A stretch of DNA of 64,000 nt, taken from contig CADEGH010000008.1 of the NCBI GenBank assembly GCA_902826835.1, forward strand, positions 54,404-118,403, given 5' to 3'. Positions 16,573-26,223 of the stretch are shown piece by piece (within the stretch, counting starts at the first letter, position 1; each line of letters starts with the position of its first letter). Below the pieces are notes generated by a model. It worked only from the letters and a program-made list of their open reading frames with translations. It was not told the origin of the DNA and made no database searches. The translations under genes were made by a program, and so were the position numbers. Source of the stretch: an uncultured bacterium. Its GTDB lineage: Bacteria; Planctomycetota; GCA-002687715.

Positions 16573-19446
16573 TTGACCGTTTCGAATTGGTCGTTCGCGA
16601 CCCGATTCTCGCCTCGCTCCCCCTTGACTCACCCTGAAGCCGAATCCGACCTTGAGCAGCTCCTCCTGCGCTGGATCGTGGCTCGGGAGCAGGGGGATGC
16701 ACCCGATCCCGTCCAGTTCATTGCCCACCGACCCGAACTCACCGAATCCTTCCTGCGGCTTGTCCAGGAGGTCGGGGAAATGGACTCGTCGATCCGTGAA
16801 CTGGGTCCCGCTGATGGAGCGGGCGGATTGCACCCCGAACTCCGCACCGGGTTGATCCTCGGAGACTTCAAGATTCAGGGGCGCATCGGCGGTGGAGGAA
16901 TGGGGGAGGTGTACCTGGCAGAGCAAGTCTCCCTGCCGAGACAGGTGGCGCTGAAAATCCTCCGTCCTGCCTTCGCGCTGAGTCGCAATGCCCGCCTGCG
17001 TTTTCGGCGCGAGGCCGAGATCACCGCCGCGCTCGATCATCCCCACATCGTCCCCATCATCGCGACCGGCGAGGACCACGAGGTCACTTGGCTCGCCATG
17101 AAGCTCCTGAGCGGGCCAAGCCTGGACCGACTCGGAGAGACCCGCTCTCCTCGGGAAATCGCGACCCTGGGATCCAAGGTTGCCAGCGCTCTCCAAGTCG
17201 CCCACGACATCGGGATCATCCACCGCGATATCAAGCCCGCCAACATCCTTCTCGACCGGGGCGAACCCGTGGTCGTGGATTTCGGCCTCGCTCGACAACT
17301 CGATCAGGACGGACTCACCGAGCCGGGGGGAGCGCCGGGGACGCTCGCGTACATGGCTCCCGAGCTATTGGCTCGTAGCAACAGCTCTCCGGATGCACTC
17401 TCCGACGTCTATGGCCTCGCGGCCACCCTCTACGAACTCGTCGCGGGGAATCCGCCGTTCCAGTCGTCCACGATGGAGGGACTCATCACGGATGTCCTAC
17501 TCAGGGAGCCTCGCTCCTTGGGGCTCTCGGCTCGGGATCGTGACCTCGAAGTGATTCTGCTTCGGGGTCTCGACAAGGAACCCCGGAAACGTCCCGGATC
17601 GGCGGCCGAGTTCGGCGCCGAGCTCGACCGCTGGCTCGCCGGCGAGCCCATCAAGTCTCGGCCGGTGGGGACTTTGGAGCGGGCCGTCAAGTTGGTTCGG
17701 CGGCATCGCAGTGCGGCGCTGATCCTCGGCGGCTTGCTCTTGGTGTTAGCGGTCATTGCGGCCATCCTTGGGCGGAGAATCTGGCTCGAGTCTCGGGCGT
17801 TTCAACTGGACCTGTCAAACCTCAGATCCCACCTCGAGGTCGGCAATACCGTATCTGCTCGCGATATCTTGACTCGCATCAAGCGGGGTCGGGAAAGCCA
17901 TCCGGAGGTGATGCGCGCCCAGGCGGAGGTCCAAGCCATCATCGCGCTTGAGGCCTTGGCAGGAGCCGCCCAACTCTCTCCCGATACCTGGGACCTGGAG
18001 GCGATGTCCGAATTGGCTCGACGGTTGGATGCGCCGCTTCTGCCCAGGTCCATGCAAGTCCGACGGACGGCCGTGCTCGGAATGATTGCCGCCGTTTGTT
18101 CGGACGAGTCGGGCGTGGACCTGCACGGCCATGCCCTTGAACTGGACACCGACTACCGCGGGATTGGACGAGCGCTGCGGGGCGTGCTCTCGGGAGACGA
18201 TTGGGAGAAAGTCGACTTGGTCCTGGGTCCGGCAGACAGCGACTTGCCGACATCTCCGAAGACTACGGCCGAGCTGCACCTGCTTCGGGCCATGGTATTG
18301 CGGGCCGTCGAGGCACCGCTCGACCGCTTGTTGCCGGAACTCGAGCGCTGCTGCGAACTCGATCCCACCCTCGAACGCGGCCGCCGCGCGCTCGCGGGAG
18401 TCTTGGTCGAACAAGGACGCATCGACGCCGCGCGTCGCCTTTACCAGGGCCTCACCGAATCCACTTCGCTTTCGGTCGAGGCGGAACTCGGCTTGGCTCG
18501 CTGGGAGTTGCTGCGAGGAAACTTCGACGCTTGCCGCGCCCTCACCGCCAGGGCGATCGAACACGCGAGACTGGCCAGGTGGCCGGAGGATTGGCTGCCT
18601 TTGCTCCACCTGCAGCTCAATCTCAGCCTCCAAACGAGGAACCAGCCCGAATTCGAGGCGCTCGTGACTCTCGCGGAACGACGATTTGCCACCGAGCCCA
18701 CGGTGTTGCTCCTGCGCGGCTATGAAGCGGCGTCGCGCCGGGACTTCTCCGCCTCCGAAGAGAGATTCCGGGATTCGGTGGCCGCGAGTCGCCGCCAGGG
18801 CCCGAAGGCCCGCGGCAAACTGGCGTTGCTCCACACGAGGATCGAGAATAGTCCGTTTGGGCAACAGCCGTTGGAGGTGCCGGAATCACTCGCGCCGCAG
18901 GCCAAAGACCAGCTCGTGGATTTCCTGGCGGATGCCGACAGCCTGTTGGTCGAGGCCCGAGGAGTTTCGGCGGCGAGTGTAGCGGCAGGAGTCCTGGCGA
19001 TCCGTGGAGATCTCCTGCGCTACCTCGGGCGTCGCTCCGAGGCTTGGGTCAGCCTGCTCGAGGCGGTCGATTCTTACCCGCCCTGGTCGCCTGCCAATCT
19101 CAAGATCATCTCGCTGGTGGCGCACTGGAATCAGTACCCTAATCCCGAGGATTCCTCGTCGATCGGCCCGCCGCGTCAGTTGGCGGCTCACGGCTATTGG
19201 GCGACGATCAGGCTATTGGAGACGTATCGGACCGGCGGTGAAAGTCGGGTGACGCGCGACGAAGCCGTGAATGCCTGCGTGGCGGGACTGGCGTTCGCCT
19301 ATTTCATGGGAACTGATGTTGGTTGCCGTCAAATTGCCCGCCGGGGAGTCGAGATTTTGGGCGGGGAGGAGTCGGCGATCTCTCACCCATTCGGGGTGAG
19401 GATCCTAAAAGCCGCGAACGAGGGGATTGCGAGTTTTTCGCGCTGA
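16573..19446 (+). CDS. Membrane Ser/Thr protein kinase with TPR-like C-terminal region
   Basis: About 957 aa. The N-terminus (DPVQFIAHRPELTESFLRLV) is the short helical leader common in planctomycete kinases. The kinase domain has GRIGGGGMGEVYLAE, VALKIL, HRDIKPANILL (about 217), VVDFGLA (about 235) and GTLAYMAPE. A transmembrane helix lies near 382-402 (ALILGGLLLVLAVIAAILG). The ~550-residue extracytoplasmic tail is alpha-helical and TPR-like (RARRALAGVLVEQGRIDAAR type repeats). The first possible start is the TTG at 16573, directly after the upstream stop; a TTG at 16624 is an alternative. Substrates are unknown. Confidence 0.88.
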   Translation: MTVSNWSFATRFSPRSPLTHPEAESDLEQLLLRWIVAREQGDAPDPVQFIAHRPELTESFLRLVQEVGEMDSSIRELGPADGAGGLHPELRTGLILGDFKIQGRIGGGGMGEVYLAEQVSLPRQVALKILRPAFALSRNARLRFRREAEITAALDHPHIVPIIATGEDHEVTWLAMKLLSGPSLDRLGETRSPREIATLGSKVASALQVAHDIGIIHRDIKPANILLDRGEPVVVDFGLARQLDQDGLTEPGGAPGTLAYMAPELLARSNSSPDALSDVYGLAATLYELVAGNPPFQSSTMEGLITDVLLREPRSLGLSARDRDLEVILLRGLDKEPRKRPGSAAEFGAELDRWLAGEPIKSRPVGTLERAVKLVRRHRSAALILGGLLLVLAVIAAILGRRIWLESRAFQLDLSNLRSHLEVGNTVSARDILTRIKRGRESHPEVMRAQAEVQAIIALEALAGAAQLSPDTWDLEAMSELARRLDAPLLPRSMQVRRTAVLGMIAAVCSDESGVDLHGHALELDTDYRGIGRALRGVLSGDDWEKVDLVLGPADSDLPTSPKTTAELHLLRAMVLRAVEAPLDRLLPELERCCELDPTLERGRRALAGVLVEQGRIDAARRLYQGLTESTSLSVEAELGLARWELLRGNFDACRALTARAIEHARLARWPEDWLPLLHLQLNLSLQTRNQPEFEALVTLAERRFATEPTVLLLRGYEAASRRDFSASEERFRDSVAASRRQGPKARGKLALLHTRIENSPFGQQPLEVPESLAPQAKDQLVDFLADADSLLVEARGVSAASVAAGVLAIRGDLLRYLGRRSEAWVSLLEAVDSYPPWSPANLKIISLVAHWNQYPNPEDSSSIGPPRQLAAHGYWATIRLLETYRTGGESRVTRDEAVNACVAGLAFAYFMGTDVGCRQIARRGVEILGGEESAISHPFGVRILKAANEGIASFSR

Positions 19447-19471
19447 TACGGGCCGGTGGCTCGCTCTCGGC

Positions 19472-20911
19472 TCAGCGCGCAAGTTCCCCGTCCAGCCACG
19501 CAAACCACGCGTCCAAGCCGGCCTGGACGACGGTCAAATGCTCCGAGGGGGTGATGGTCTCGAGCCGAACCTTCTTGTGGCCGACCGCGGTGAGTGCCTC
19601 GCAGAAGGCTACGACTCCCGACCGACCAAAGTCCTCGGAACCGGCACCTCCGAAGCTCGCGATCTTCGACCACACGGTCGGGTCCTTGGGAGCGCCCCCG
19701 CCGCCGAAAATACCCACGGCCCGAACGATCTGCGGTTCTCGGGTCACGGCGGCGATGGCCTGGCTCGCGCCCATGGAGTGCCCGATCACGACGATCCGGG
19801 TGCGGTCGATTGGCCAATGTTTGGCGAGAGCTTCGGTGATCGCGCCGATGCCCACGCGTCCGCCGCCGCTGCGCAGGGCCGCCACCATGATGCCCCGACT
19901 CGCCGCGAGGCGTGCCAGCTTGCCGGCGCCGTAGGCCTCGAACCACATGTTCTCGCTGCCGCCCGCTCCGTGATACGCGATGATCAGAGGGGCCGGCTTT
20001 TCCGTAGTGAGTCCCGCCGGCACTTGGAGTCGCATCGGAAGGACCTGATCGATGACGGAGAGCGAACAACTGAAGTCTCCGCTGCGCGTGGAGAGCCAGG
20101 GTTTGCCGTTCTCGACCAAATTGCGACCGCGTTCGAGTTCCCGCAGCCACGCCACGATCGGCTGGTCGCGTTCCGCGATGCGCCCTTTGGCCGCCTCGAT
20201 CACCGCCTCCGCGCCGGCTCTTAAACTCGCCAAGTCGGACGGGGAGGCCACGGTGGCATCGACCTTCGCGTGGAGAACCGCCTGCGCGCGCGGGATCGGG
20301 GATTCCACGATCGACAAGTGGTGCTCGCTCCGCAGAATGCGCTGCTCGCCGCGCAGGATCTGGAGTTCGAGGCGCAAGTCGGCCTCGGCGAGATCTCCGA
20401 CTTGGAGCGGCACTTCCGTCGGTAGTTCGGTGATCGGAAGGTCGACGCAACCTCGAGCGGCCTTGCCGTCCCCACTCATCAACACTCCAACGATGCGGAG
20501 GTCCGGCGGGATTTTCACGCCGGTTTCGTAGAACGGCTTGATGCGCGCGCGCAGGGCCGCGGGACCGCGGGTGAGCGCTCTGGTTTCGAGTTCGATCGCG
20601 AGGCTCGTGGCGAGCACGAGGTCTTCGGACGGAAGATCCGGACTCTCGAGGGCGAAGCGGGCTTGGTCGAGCCGATGGCCCGCCTTTGACATCCGCAGCC
20701 CGAAAAACGCTCCGACCGCGTCGACGAGGTGGGGGAGGGCGCGCCCGCGGGCGACCGGTCCGGAGTGCAGCTCGAACGCCCGCTCCATCGCGGCCAAGCG
20801 GCGACCGAGTTCGTACCGCGTGGCGGGCGCTTGGGCGCAGATCGGACTCAGGAGCCCCAGCAGACCGAAGAGAATCACAGCGCGCTGGGACATCGATTTT
20901 CTGGCTATCAC
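19472..20911 (-). CDS. Secreted alpha/beta-hydrolase (esterase or depolymerase type)
   Basis: A 479-aa exported hydrolase. A signal sequence (RAVILFGLLGLLSPICAQA) follows the GTG start at 20911; an ATG at 20893 is an alternative. The C-terminal half is an alpha/beta-hydrolase with the oxyanion segment IIAYHGAGGSENMW and the nucleophile elbow GHSMGAS (Ser near 376). A likely catalytic His lies in TPSEHLTVVQAG. The N-terminal half is helical and unassigned. The start overlaps the stop of the upstream M28 peptidase gene by GTGA, implying translational coupling. The substrate could be an ester or peptide; the sequence does not decide. Confidence 0.8.
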   Translation of the reverse strand: MIARKSMSQRAVILFGLLGLLSPICAQAPATRYELGRRLAAMERAFELHSGPVARGRALPHLVDAVGAFFGLRMSKAGHRLDQARFALESPDLPSEDLVLATSLAIELETRALTRGPAALRARIKPFYETGVKIPPDLRIVGVLMSGDGKAARGCVDLPITELPTEVPLQVGDLAEADLRLELQILRGEQRILRSEHHLSIVESPIPRAQAVLHAKVDATVASPSDLASLRAGAEAVIEAAKGRIAERDQPIVAWLRELERGRNLVENGKPWLSTRSGDFSCSLSVIDQVLPMRLQVPAGLTTEKPAPLIIAYHGAGGSENMWFEAYGAGKLARLAASRGIMVAALRSGGGRVGIGAITEALAKHWPIDRTRIVVIGHSMGASQAIAAVTREPQIVRAVGIFGGGGAPKDPTVWSKIASFGGAGSEDFGRSGVVAFCEALTAVGHKKVRLETITPSEHLTVVQAGLDAWFAWLDGELAR

Positions 20912-22593
20912 TTCTTCGTCTCCTCGGATGGGGGCGGGGTTCGCGGCGTCTCATCCCAAGTGACCGTCAAATCCAAGTTCTTGCCGTCGCGCAAGACGGT
21001 GATCACTTTCTTCGGGGCTCCGGCGCGCAGCGCATCCGACATCTCGAACGCGTCGGTGATGGCTTTGCCGTCAATCTTCAGAATGCGATCTCCGACCTTC
21101 ATTCCGGCCTTGGCGGCGGCGGAGTCCGGAGTGACCTCGAGCACACTCAGGTCGTCCGGATTGGGGTTGATGCCAAGGCGGCGGCGGCTGCCTCGCCCGA
21201 GGCGAGCACCGGTGTCGCTCAAAGAGCGCATCCCCTCGCGGTTCAGGAGGTGGGGGAGGTTCGCGATCGCGAGCGCCCCTACCGCGACGATTTGAGAAGT
21301 GTGGCGCTGGTATTCCTCGATGGCGGCATCGTAGGTGTCGTACTGGGTGTGGTGCGTGCGCGTGTAATTGGCCTTGCCACCCTGATCCCAAAAGAAGCCG
21401 GGGACTCCCGCTGCAAGGTAACTGTCGTGATCGCTGCCAATTCCCTGGGGCAGTGACTTCACGGCGCGAATCTTGAACGGGAGATTCTTGTTCCAGGTCA
21501 GGAGAGGCGCGAGGACCGACTCGAAATCCGGGACCATCGCCGCCGTCGCGGCAATCCCGGAAACGTAATTGGTGCCCCCGTCGTGGACGAGCACCGCGGA
21601 GATCTTCTCGTTCTCGGCGGCGTGTTGTTCGATGTACGCGCGGCTTCCGAGCAGGCCCTGCTCTTCACCACTCCAGAGCATGAATCAGATGGTGCGCCGC
21701 GGCTTCGCCCCCGCGAGTGCCAAGAGGCGTGCGGCTTCGATGGTCGTCGCGGTGCCCGTGCCGTTGTCGGTGGTGCCGGTGGCACCGTCCCACGAGTCGA
21801 TGTGGCCTCCGACGATCACCAGTTCGCGCGGCTTTCCCTCGCCCGGGATCTCCGCGATCACGTTGTAGAGGGGGATCGGGCCAGGTCGGAAGCGATTGTC
21901 GATTTCGAACTCCGCTTCGATGCTTTGGCCATCTGCCAAGAATCGCTCGAGCTCGGCGTACTGCAAACCCTGTAGCGAAATCGACACGATCTTGGGCAAG
22001 GCAGCAGCGGAAATCTGGTGCGAGCCCCCGGTGAGCACCAGTTCGCTCTGCGCCTTCGTGATCACGCCGACGATTCCGAGCTTCTGGAATTGGGCTTCCC
22101 GTGCGACCCGTTCCTCCCCACCCCGGGCGCGCGCCACGCCGAGCAAAAACGAGCCCTTCCACGCGGCCGGATTTTTGTCGAGATCAGCGAGGTTCTCCGG
22201 AGCCTGCTTGATGGAGGCCTGGACGGTCCCCTTAGTGCCAGGCGTCCACGAGGGGGTTGTGAAGACGAGGTCCATGGCCACCGGGGCGGTGACGCGGCCC
22301 CGGCGGACCCCCCGATCGAACCCGACCGGGAAAGTCCCCCACTGGACCTTGCGGACGTTCTTCAGTCCGAAGCTCTCGAACTTCTTGACCGCCCAGTCGC
22401 AGGCCTGATCCAGGCGCTCCGAACTCGTGAGGCGCGGACCAATCCCGTTCACGAGCTCGTCCAGGTGTTTCATCACCTGGGAGTCGGTGCGGTCGAGTTC
22501 CCGAATTTTCTCGAGAATCGGTTCCGGCGCCTGGCCAAAACCCAGGGCGGAGAGGAGAGCGAGGGCGAAGGGGAGAGTGAATCGCTGGTGCAT
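20908..22593 (-). pseudogene. Secreted M28 zinc aminopeptidase with PDZ domain, broken by an in-frame TGA
   Basis: Reading through the TGA at 21685-21687 (codon 303) gives a 560-residue M28 peptidase. It has a signal peptide (MHQRFTLPFALALLSALGFG), the zinc ligands GGHIDSWD and DNGTGTA before the stop, and WSGEEQGLLGSRAY plus THHTQYD after it. A C-terminal PDZ domain follows (LGINPNPDDLSVLEVTPDSAAAKAGMKVGDRI). The family normally reads R-F at the break, so a CGA-to-TGA change is the simplest explanation. The stop separates the metal ligands, so neither half should be active alone. An ATG two codons on (21681) could restart the second part. Sequencing error or readthrough remain possible. Operon with the esterase. 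Confidence 0.8.
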
Positions 22594-23040
22594 GGCCTGC
22601 CTCGGGGAGGAAGAGGTGGCATCATACGACGGCGCTGACCACCGTGAGGTCAACCGGTCGACTCCGTTGAAGGTCTACGCGGGCAAATGCTCCCGAGTCG
22701 GCCGTCTGGTGCCACCACCCCCTCCCCGACTGGGAAGTCGGCACCGATTAGGTTGCGGCTTTGGATCGAGGGACGGTCCGTGCACGGTGGCAAGCGAATC
22801 CGGGGCGCCGAGATCCGATGAGGCCGGAGTCGATTCCAGTCCGCTCAGGAGGGGTCATCAGCGTTGTCTTGTCTGCCTTTTCGAGCTTGATCGGACTAGC
22901 CGGGCGGCGGCACCGGCGACTCGGCGCGGGGTACGATCCTCGTCCCTCCGCTCGCTTCACTACGACGCGCACCATTCCCCTTGAATGAGGAAGTCAACAC
23001 CACGACTTTGGCAGAGCATCCTTGTCGGCAAAGTCGCGAG
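22594..23040. other. Intergenic gap without a recognised gene
   Basis: About 450 nt between the peptidase start and the toxin end. No frame with convincing protein character was seen on either strand. It contains a 6-bp perfect hairpin, CCGACT-GGGA-AGTCGG (22726-22741), without a following T run. It may hold the peptidase operon promoter, but no strong -35/-10 pair stands out. Confidence 0.4.
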
Positions 23041-23352
23041 TCAAGAATCGTTTGGTTCCAACGGCAACATTGCGCCGTGACGGATGTGGAACACTTCCAC
23101 GGTATCGCCTTCGATTCCAAACAGCACGCGGTGGTTGTGGTACACGATTTGTCGAATCTCGCGCTCGAAGTAGGCGCACTCCGGAGCACGGGGGCAACGC
23201 TGCGGAAGTTCGTCGAGCGTGGCAATTACCTCGAAGACACCGTCAAGCCACTTCGCCGCGTCAAGAGGCGCCGCCTGAACGTCTGCGATCCAATGGTAGA
23301 TCGCCTCGGCGTCGGACAGTGCGCGAGGAGCGATGAGGACGCGGTACCTCAC
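23041..23352 (-). CDS. RelE/ParE-family toxin
   Basis: A 103-aa toxin of the ParE/RelE fold. It has RYRVLIAPRALSDAEAIYHWI at the N-terminus and the C-terminal strand block REIRQIVYHNHRVLFGIEGD followed by VFHIRHGA, as in the plasmid-stabilisation subgroup. It starts with GTG at 23352, overlapping the antitoxin stop by GTGA, the usual translational coupling in type II modules. Whether it cleaves mRNA or poisons gyrase cannot be told from sequence. The antitoxin-first order fits a chromosomal addiction module. Confidence 0.85.
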   Translation of the reverse strand: MRYRVLIAPRALSDAEAIYHWIADVQAAPLDAAKWLDGVFEVIATLDELPQRCPRAPECAYFEREIRQIVYHNHRVLFGIEGDTVEVFHIRHGAMLPLEPNDS

Positions 23353-23648
23353 CGGTTGTTCGGGGCCTTGAGCTTCTTTCTGAGCTGCTTCACCGCATCG
23401 GTGAGAGGCCGGCCCCCACCGTTCCTCATCTGGTTGATTCCCTCGCGGATACCTTGGACGGCATCGAGAGTCGCGAGCGCTTCGAGTACCCGTTGAAACG
23501 TCGATGCGCTCATGACCGCAATTTCGGCGTGCCCATTCACGGTCAACAGAAGCGCACGCCCGGACTCCTTGAGTTGCTCCTGGAATGCGGGGGTCTTGGT
23601 CTTGAACTCGGTGAGAGAGTGGATGTCTTTGCTGACGTCGATGATCAT
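23349..23648 (-). CDS. Phd/YefM-family antitoxin
   Basis: A 99-aa antitoxin. The N-terminal half (DVSKDIHSLTEFKTKTPAF, then LLLTVNGHAEIAVMSASTFQ) is the Phd/YefM DNA-binding fold. The basic C-terminal tail (DAVKQLRKKLKAPNNR) would be the toxin-neutralising part. The ATG at 23648 is chosen because the conserved fold begins there; the frame opens further upstream at 23714. Proteins of this family repress their own promoter, but no clear palindrome was found in the 220 nt upstream. Confidence 0.85.
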   Translation of the reverse strand: MIIDVSKDIHSLTEFKTKTPAFQEQLKESGRALLLTVNGHAEIAVMSASTFQRVLEALATLDAVQGIREGINQMRNGGGRPLTDAVKQLRKKLKAPNNR

Positions 23649-23867
23649 GGCGGTGGTCTTTCGAATTGAATTCGACTTGAATTGAATCCTCTCCTGCGCC
23701 TCCTGATCCGTCAAGACCCGGGTGGAGGGGCATCCCGGCCGCAGTTCGGAGCCGGCGAGAGCTTTCTCGCGGAGGTTGTATCCTCTCCTGACGGCCGCGG
23801 TGCCGAGCCCGAGTGGCTCCGGTGCGGGCGACGTTTGGTGGGTGCGAGGCTCGGACGTGACTAGGGC

Positions 23868-26198
23868 ATGAAGGCTTTTTCGATCGGAATTGGAGTGGGA
23901 TTGGGGCTTGTCCTCCTCGCCCTTTGGGCGTGGCCGGTGGCCCCGGTGGAGGAAGCCAAGGACTTTGGTTGGGCGAAGGTTGCCGCCGCTCCGACCGGGC
24001 CAATCGAAACCACCGTTTTGCCCTCGGCCGAGCCTCCGCGAGCGCTTCTTCCGACCGACACCACGACCCTCGTGCTGCGGGATCCCGAAGGATTTGCGGT
24101 CGGAGGGGCGGAGATCTGGGTCCTGCGCGATGGTCGAGTGCTGGCCTCGGGATGGGCCGACGATGCCGGGTATTTCACCTGCAACGCCGAGGCGGGCGAA
24201 GCCACGGTCGTGGCCATCGCGGAAGGCTTCTTCCCGATCAAGGAGCTCGTTGGACTCAGTGGATCCTTGGTCGAGATCGAAGTGCCGGATGAGCCGGGTA
24301 TCGAGGCCTTCTTGGAGATCGACGGAACTCTGGCCAACGGGCGGTTCGAATTGCTGGCGACGTCACGGGAGATCCAGGAGTCGTTGGCCGCTCTCCCGCT
24401 CGCGGTGGTCGAGGACCGGGCTTCGCGTCCGCGTGCCCAGCACTTGGCCCTCGCGTGGGAGGGTGGCGCGCGCTATCGACTCCGTGGGCTTTCGCACTCA
24501 GCGTCGCTCCAAATTCGCCCGCCCACCAACTGTGAGTGGCGCCCTGGGCCCATGGTGAGCCAGGGCTTACACCGCCTGCTTCCGGGGGTGACCAAGTCCT
24601 GGCTGGCCGCGGATACGGTTCCCGTATTCGCGGGACAGGTCATTGAGGAGTTTCCTCGTCGCGGCGTGCCCTACGCGCTCATCCGGGTGGGGCGCCAGGT
24701 GTTCAGTGCCGGTTCGGACGGCCGCTTCGCGGTCGCCGCTCCCAATTGGGGACCGGGTGATCCGTGGTGGGTGGCGGGTGCCAACGGGCAAGCGTGGCGG
24801 CGGATCGAACCACCGATAGGGCCATTGCGGCCGACCGATCTCGGGGAGTTCGAATTGGCCGCCGCGCGCGAGTGCGTGCTGCGCTGCGTCGACGGTCGGG
24901 GACACGGGGTGTCCGGAGTGCGCATCTCCCCCTGGCCCGATTTGGGGGCCGACTTCGACTGGCTCCCGCGCACCGACGCCAGCGGGGCAGTCACCCTGCG
25001 TCTCCCGCGCGGGCCGGCGGAGGTGGCGGCCTTGGGCCCGGGAACCGGCGCGGTGCGGATCGCGATTCCGGCCGATGCCAAAGCCCACAGCGTGGCGCTC
25101 TCGCCACCGGCGCGGCTCGAGGTCAATCTTCGGGGCAACGAACCGGCGGTCTTCCCGCTCTTTCGCTTGCGCCTCAGCGCCGATCCACGCGTGCTTCAAC
25201 GTCGAGATTTGCCCGCCCTGGTCGGGCGCGGCGTGCACGGGGCGAGCCCGCGCGTGGATCTGCCTGATCAGCTCGAAGCGGTCTTTTCCCGCTCCGGAGC
25301 GCTTTCGGTTCAAGACCTGGCCCTGCGCAAGCCCGTCAAAGTCGAGATCCTCGATGTCAACGACGAGGTCGTGCACCGCGAGGACATCCGCCTCAACGAA
25401 GGCGAGGTGTTTCGGATCAACCACCTCGTGGATGCGGCCTGGATGATGCACCCGGGGCGAGTCACCGGAGCGGCGGCGACAGAAAGTGGAATCTTCGCGG
25501 GGGGGCGAGTGACGCGCGACGGAGTGGTCTCGGAAATGCCCTGGAGCGGGCCCCAGTTTCTCGTGCCGGGTCGGGCGAGCGAAACGGTCGAGGTGGAGAT
25601 CGAGGGTCCCTTCGGACCGGCCCCATTTCGACATCGTTTTGCCGCCCTCGGGGGCGGAGCGCCGCTCGAGGTGGCGATGTCCTCGGAAGCGGTGCGGCAC
25701 GTCCGGGTCGTGGGTCCCGCGCTCTTTGGCGCCGACGAACTCGGAGTGCGGCTCCTCGTCGCGGGGACGCCCCGCTGGATGCGGCCGGCGGGCCCCGGGG
25801 TCTTTCGCGCCTGGCTCGAGTCGGGGGTCTCGGCCTCCGTCGAGGTGTTCGGTCCGGGATGGCTCGTGGTCGGGGCCCTTGGCGGCGAGGAAGTCCAGTC
25901 GACGATCACGATGCCTCGACTCGTACCACTTCGACTGCGGGTGATGGACGAACTCGCGGATGCGGTGCACCTGTTCCTTCAAAGCACGCGGCCGGAGATG
26001 CCGCGCAGCTCGCGGATGATTCGCCGGCCCTCCCAAGGGAGCTACGAAACCTGGGAAGCCGGTTGGGTTCCCCTCGGCCCCCTCAATGTTCAGGCGGCCG
26101 TTGTGGATCCCGAGTACGGTGTGGCCAGCGGACCACCGGTGTTCTTTCAAGTGGTGGCCCTTGCCGACCAGGCTCTGGAACTGGTCCTGGATCCTTGA
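23868..26198 (+). CDS. Membrane-anchored protein with Ig-like/carboxypeptidase-regulatory repeats
   Basis: A 776-aa protein starting with an uncleaved-looking membrane anchor (GIGVGLGLVLLALWAWPVAP). The extracytoplasmic part has repeated beta-sandwich units of the carboxypeptidase-regulatory type, such as TLVLRDPEGFAVGGAEIWVL...GYFTC (about 65-110) and ECVLRCVDGRGHGVSGVRI...GAVTLRLPRG (about 330-380). No enzyme motif is seen. These domains usually act as structural or adhesion modules. It is followed after 25 nt by an APC permease on the same strand. Function unknown. Confidence 0.7.
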   Translation: MKAFSIGIGVGLGLVLLALWAWPVAPVEEAKDFGWAKVAAAPTGPIETTVLPSAEPPRALLPTDTTTLVLRDPEGFAVGGAEIWVLRDGRVLASGWADDAGYFTCNAEAGEATVVAIAEGFFPIKELVGLSGSLVEIEVPDEPGIEAFLEIDGTLANGRFELLATSREIQESLAALPLAVVEDRASRPRAQHLALAWEGGARYRLRGLSHSASLQIRPPTNCEWRPGPMVSQGLHRLLPGVTKSWLAADTVPVFAGQVIEEFPRRGVPYALIRVGRQVFSAGSDGRFAVAAPNWGPGDPWWVAGANGQAWRRIEPPIGPLRPTDLGEFELAAARECVLRCVDGRGHGVSGVRISPWPDLGADFDWLPRTDASGAVTLRLPRGPAEVAALGPGTGAVRIAIPADAKAHSVALSPPARLEVNLRGNEPAVFPLFRLRLSADPRVLQRRDLPALVGRGVHGASPRVDLPDQLEAVFSRSGALSVQDLALRKPVKVEILDVNDEVVHREDIRLNEGEVFRINHLVDAAWMMHPGRVTGAAATESGIFAGGRVTRDGVVSEMPWSGPQFLVPGRASETVEVEIEGPFGPAPFRHRFAALGGGAPLEVAMSSEAVRHVRVVGPALFGADELGVRLLVAGTPRWMRPAGPGVFRAWLESGVSASVEVFGPGWLVVGALGGEEVQSTITMPRLVPLRLRVMDELADAVHLFLQSTRPEMPRSSRMIRRPSQGSYETWEAGWVPLGPLNVQAAVVDPEYGVASGPPVFFQVVALADQALELVLDP

Positions 26199-26223
26199 GG
26201 GTCTGGCGTGGTACACCCCCGCC

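Noticed and set aside
21685..21687. TGA in the M28 gene as selenocysteine
   Set aside because: The family has an arginine-type residue here, not cysteine, and no SECIS-like stem was seen. A nonsense change is simpler.
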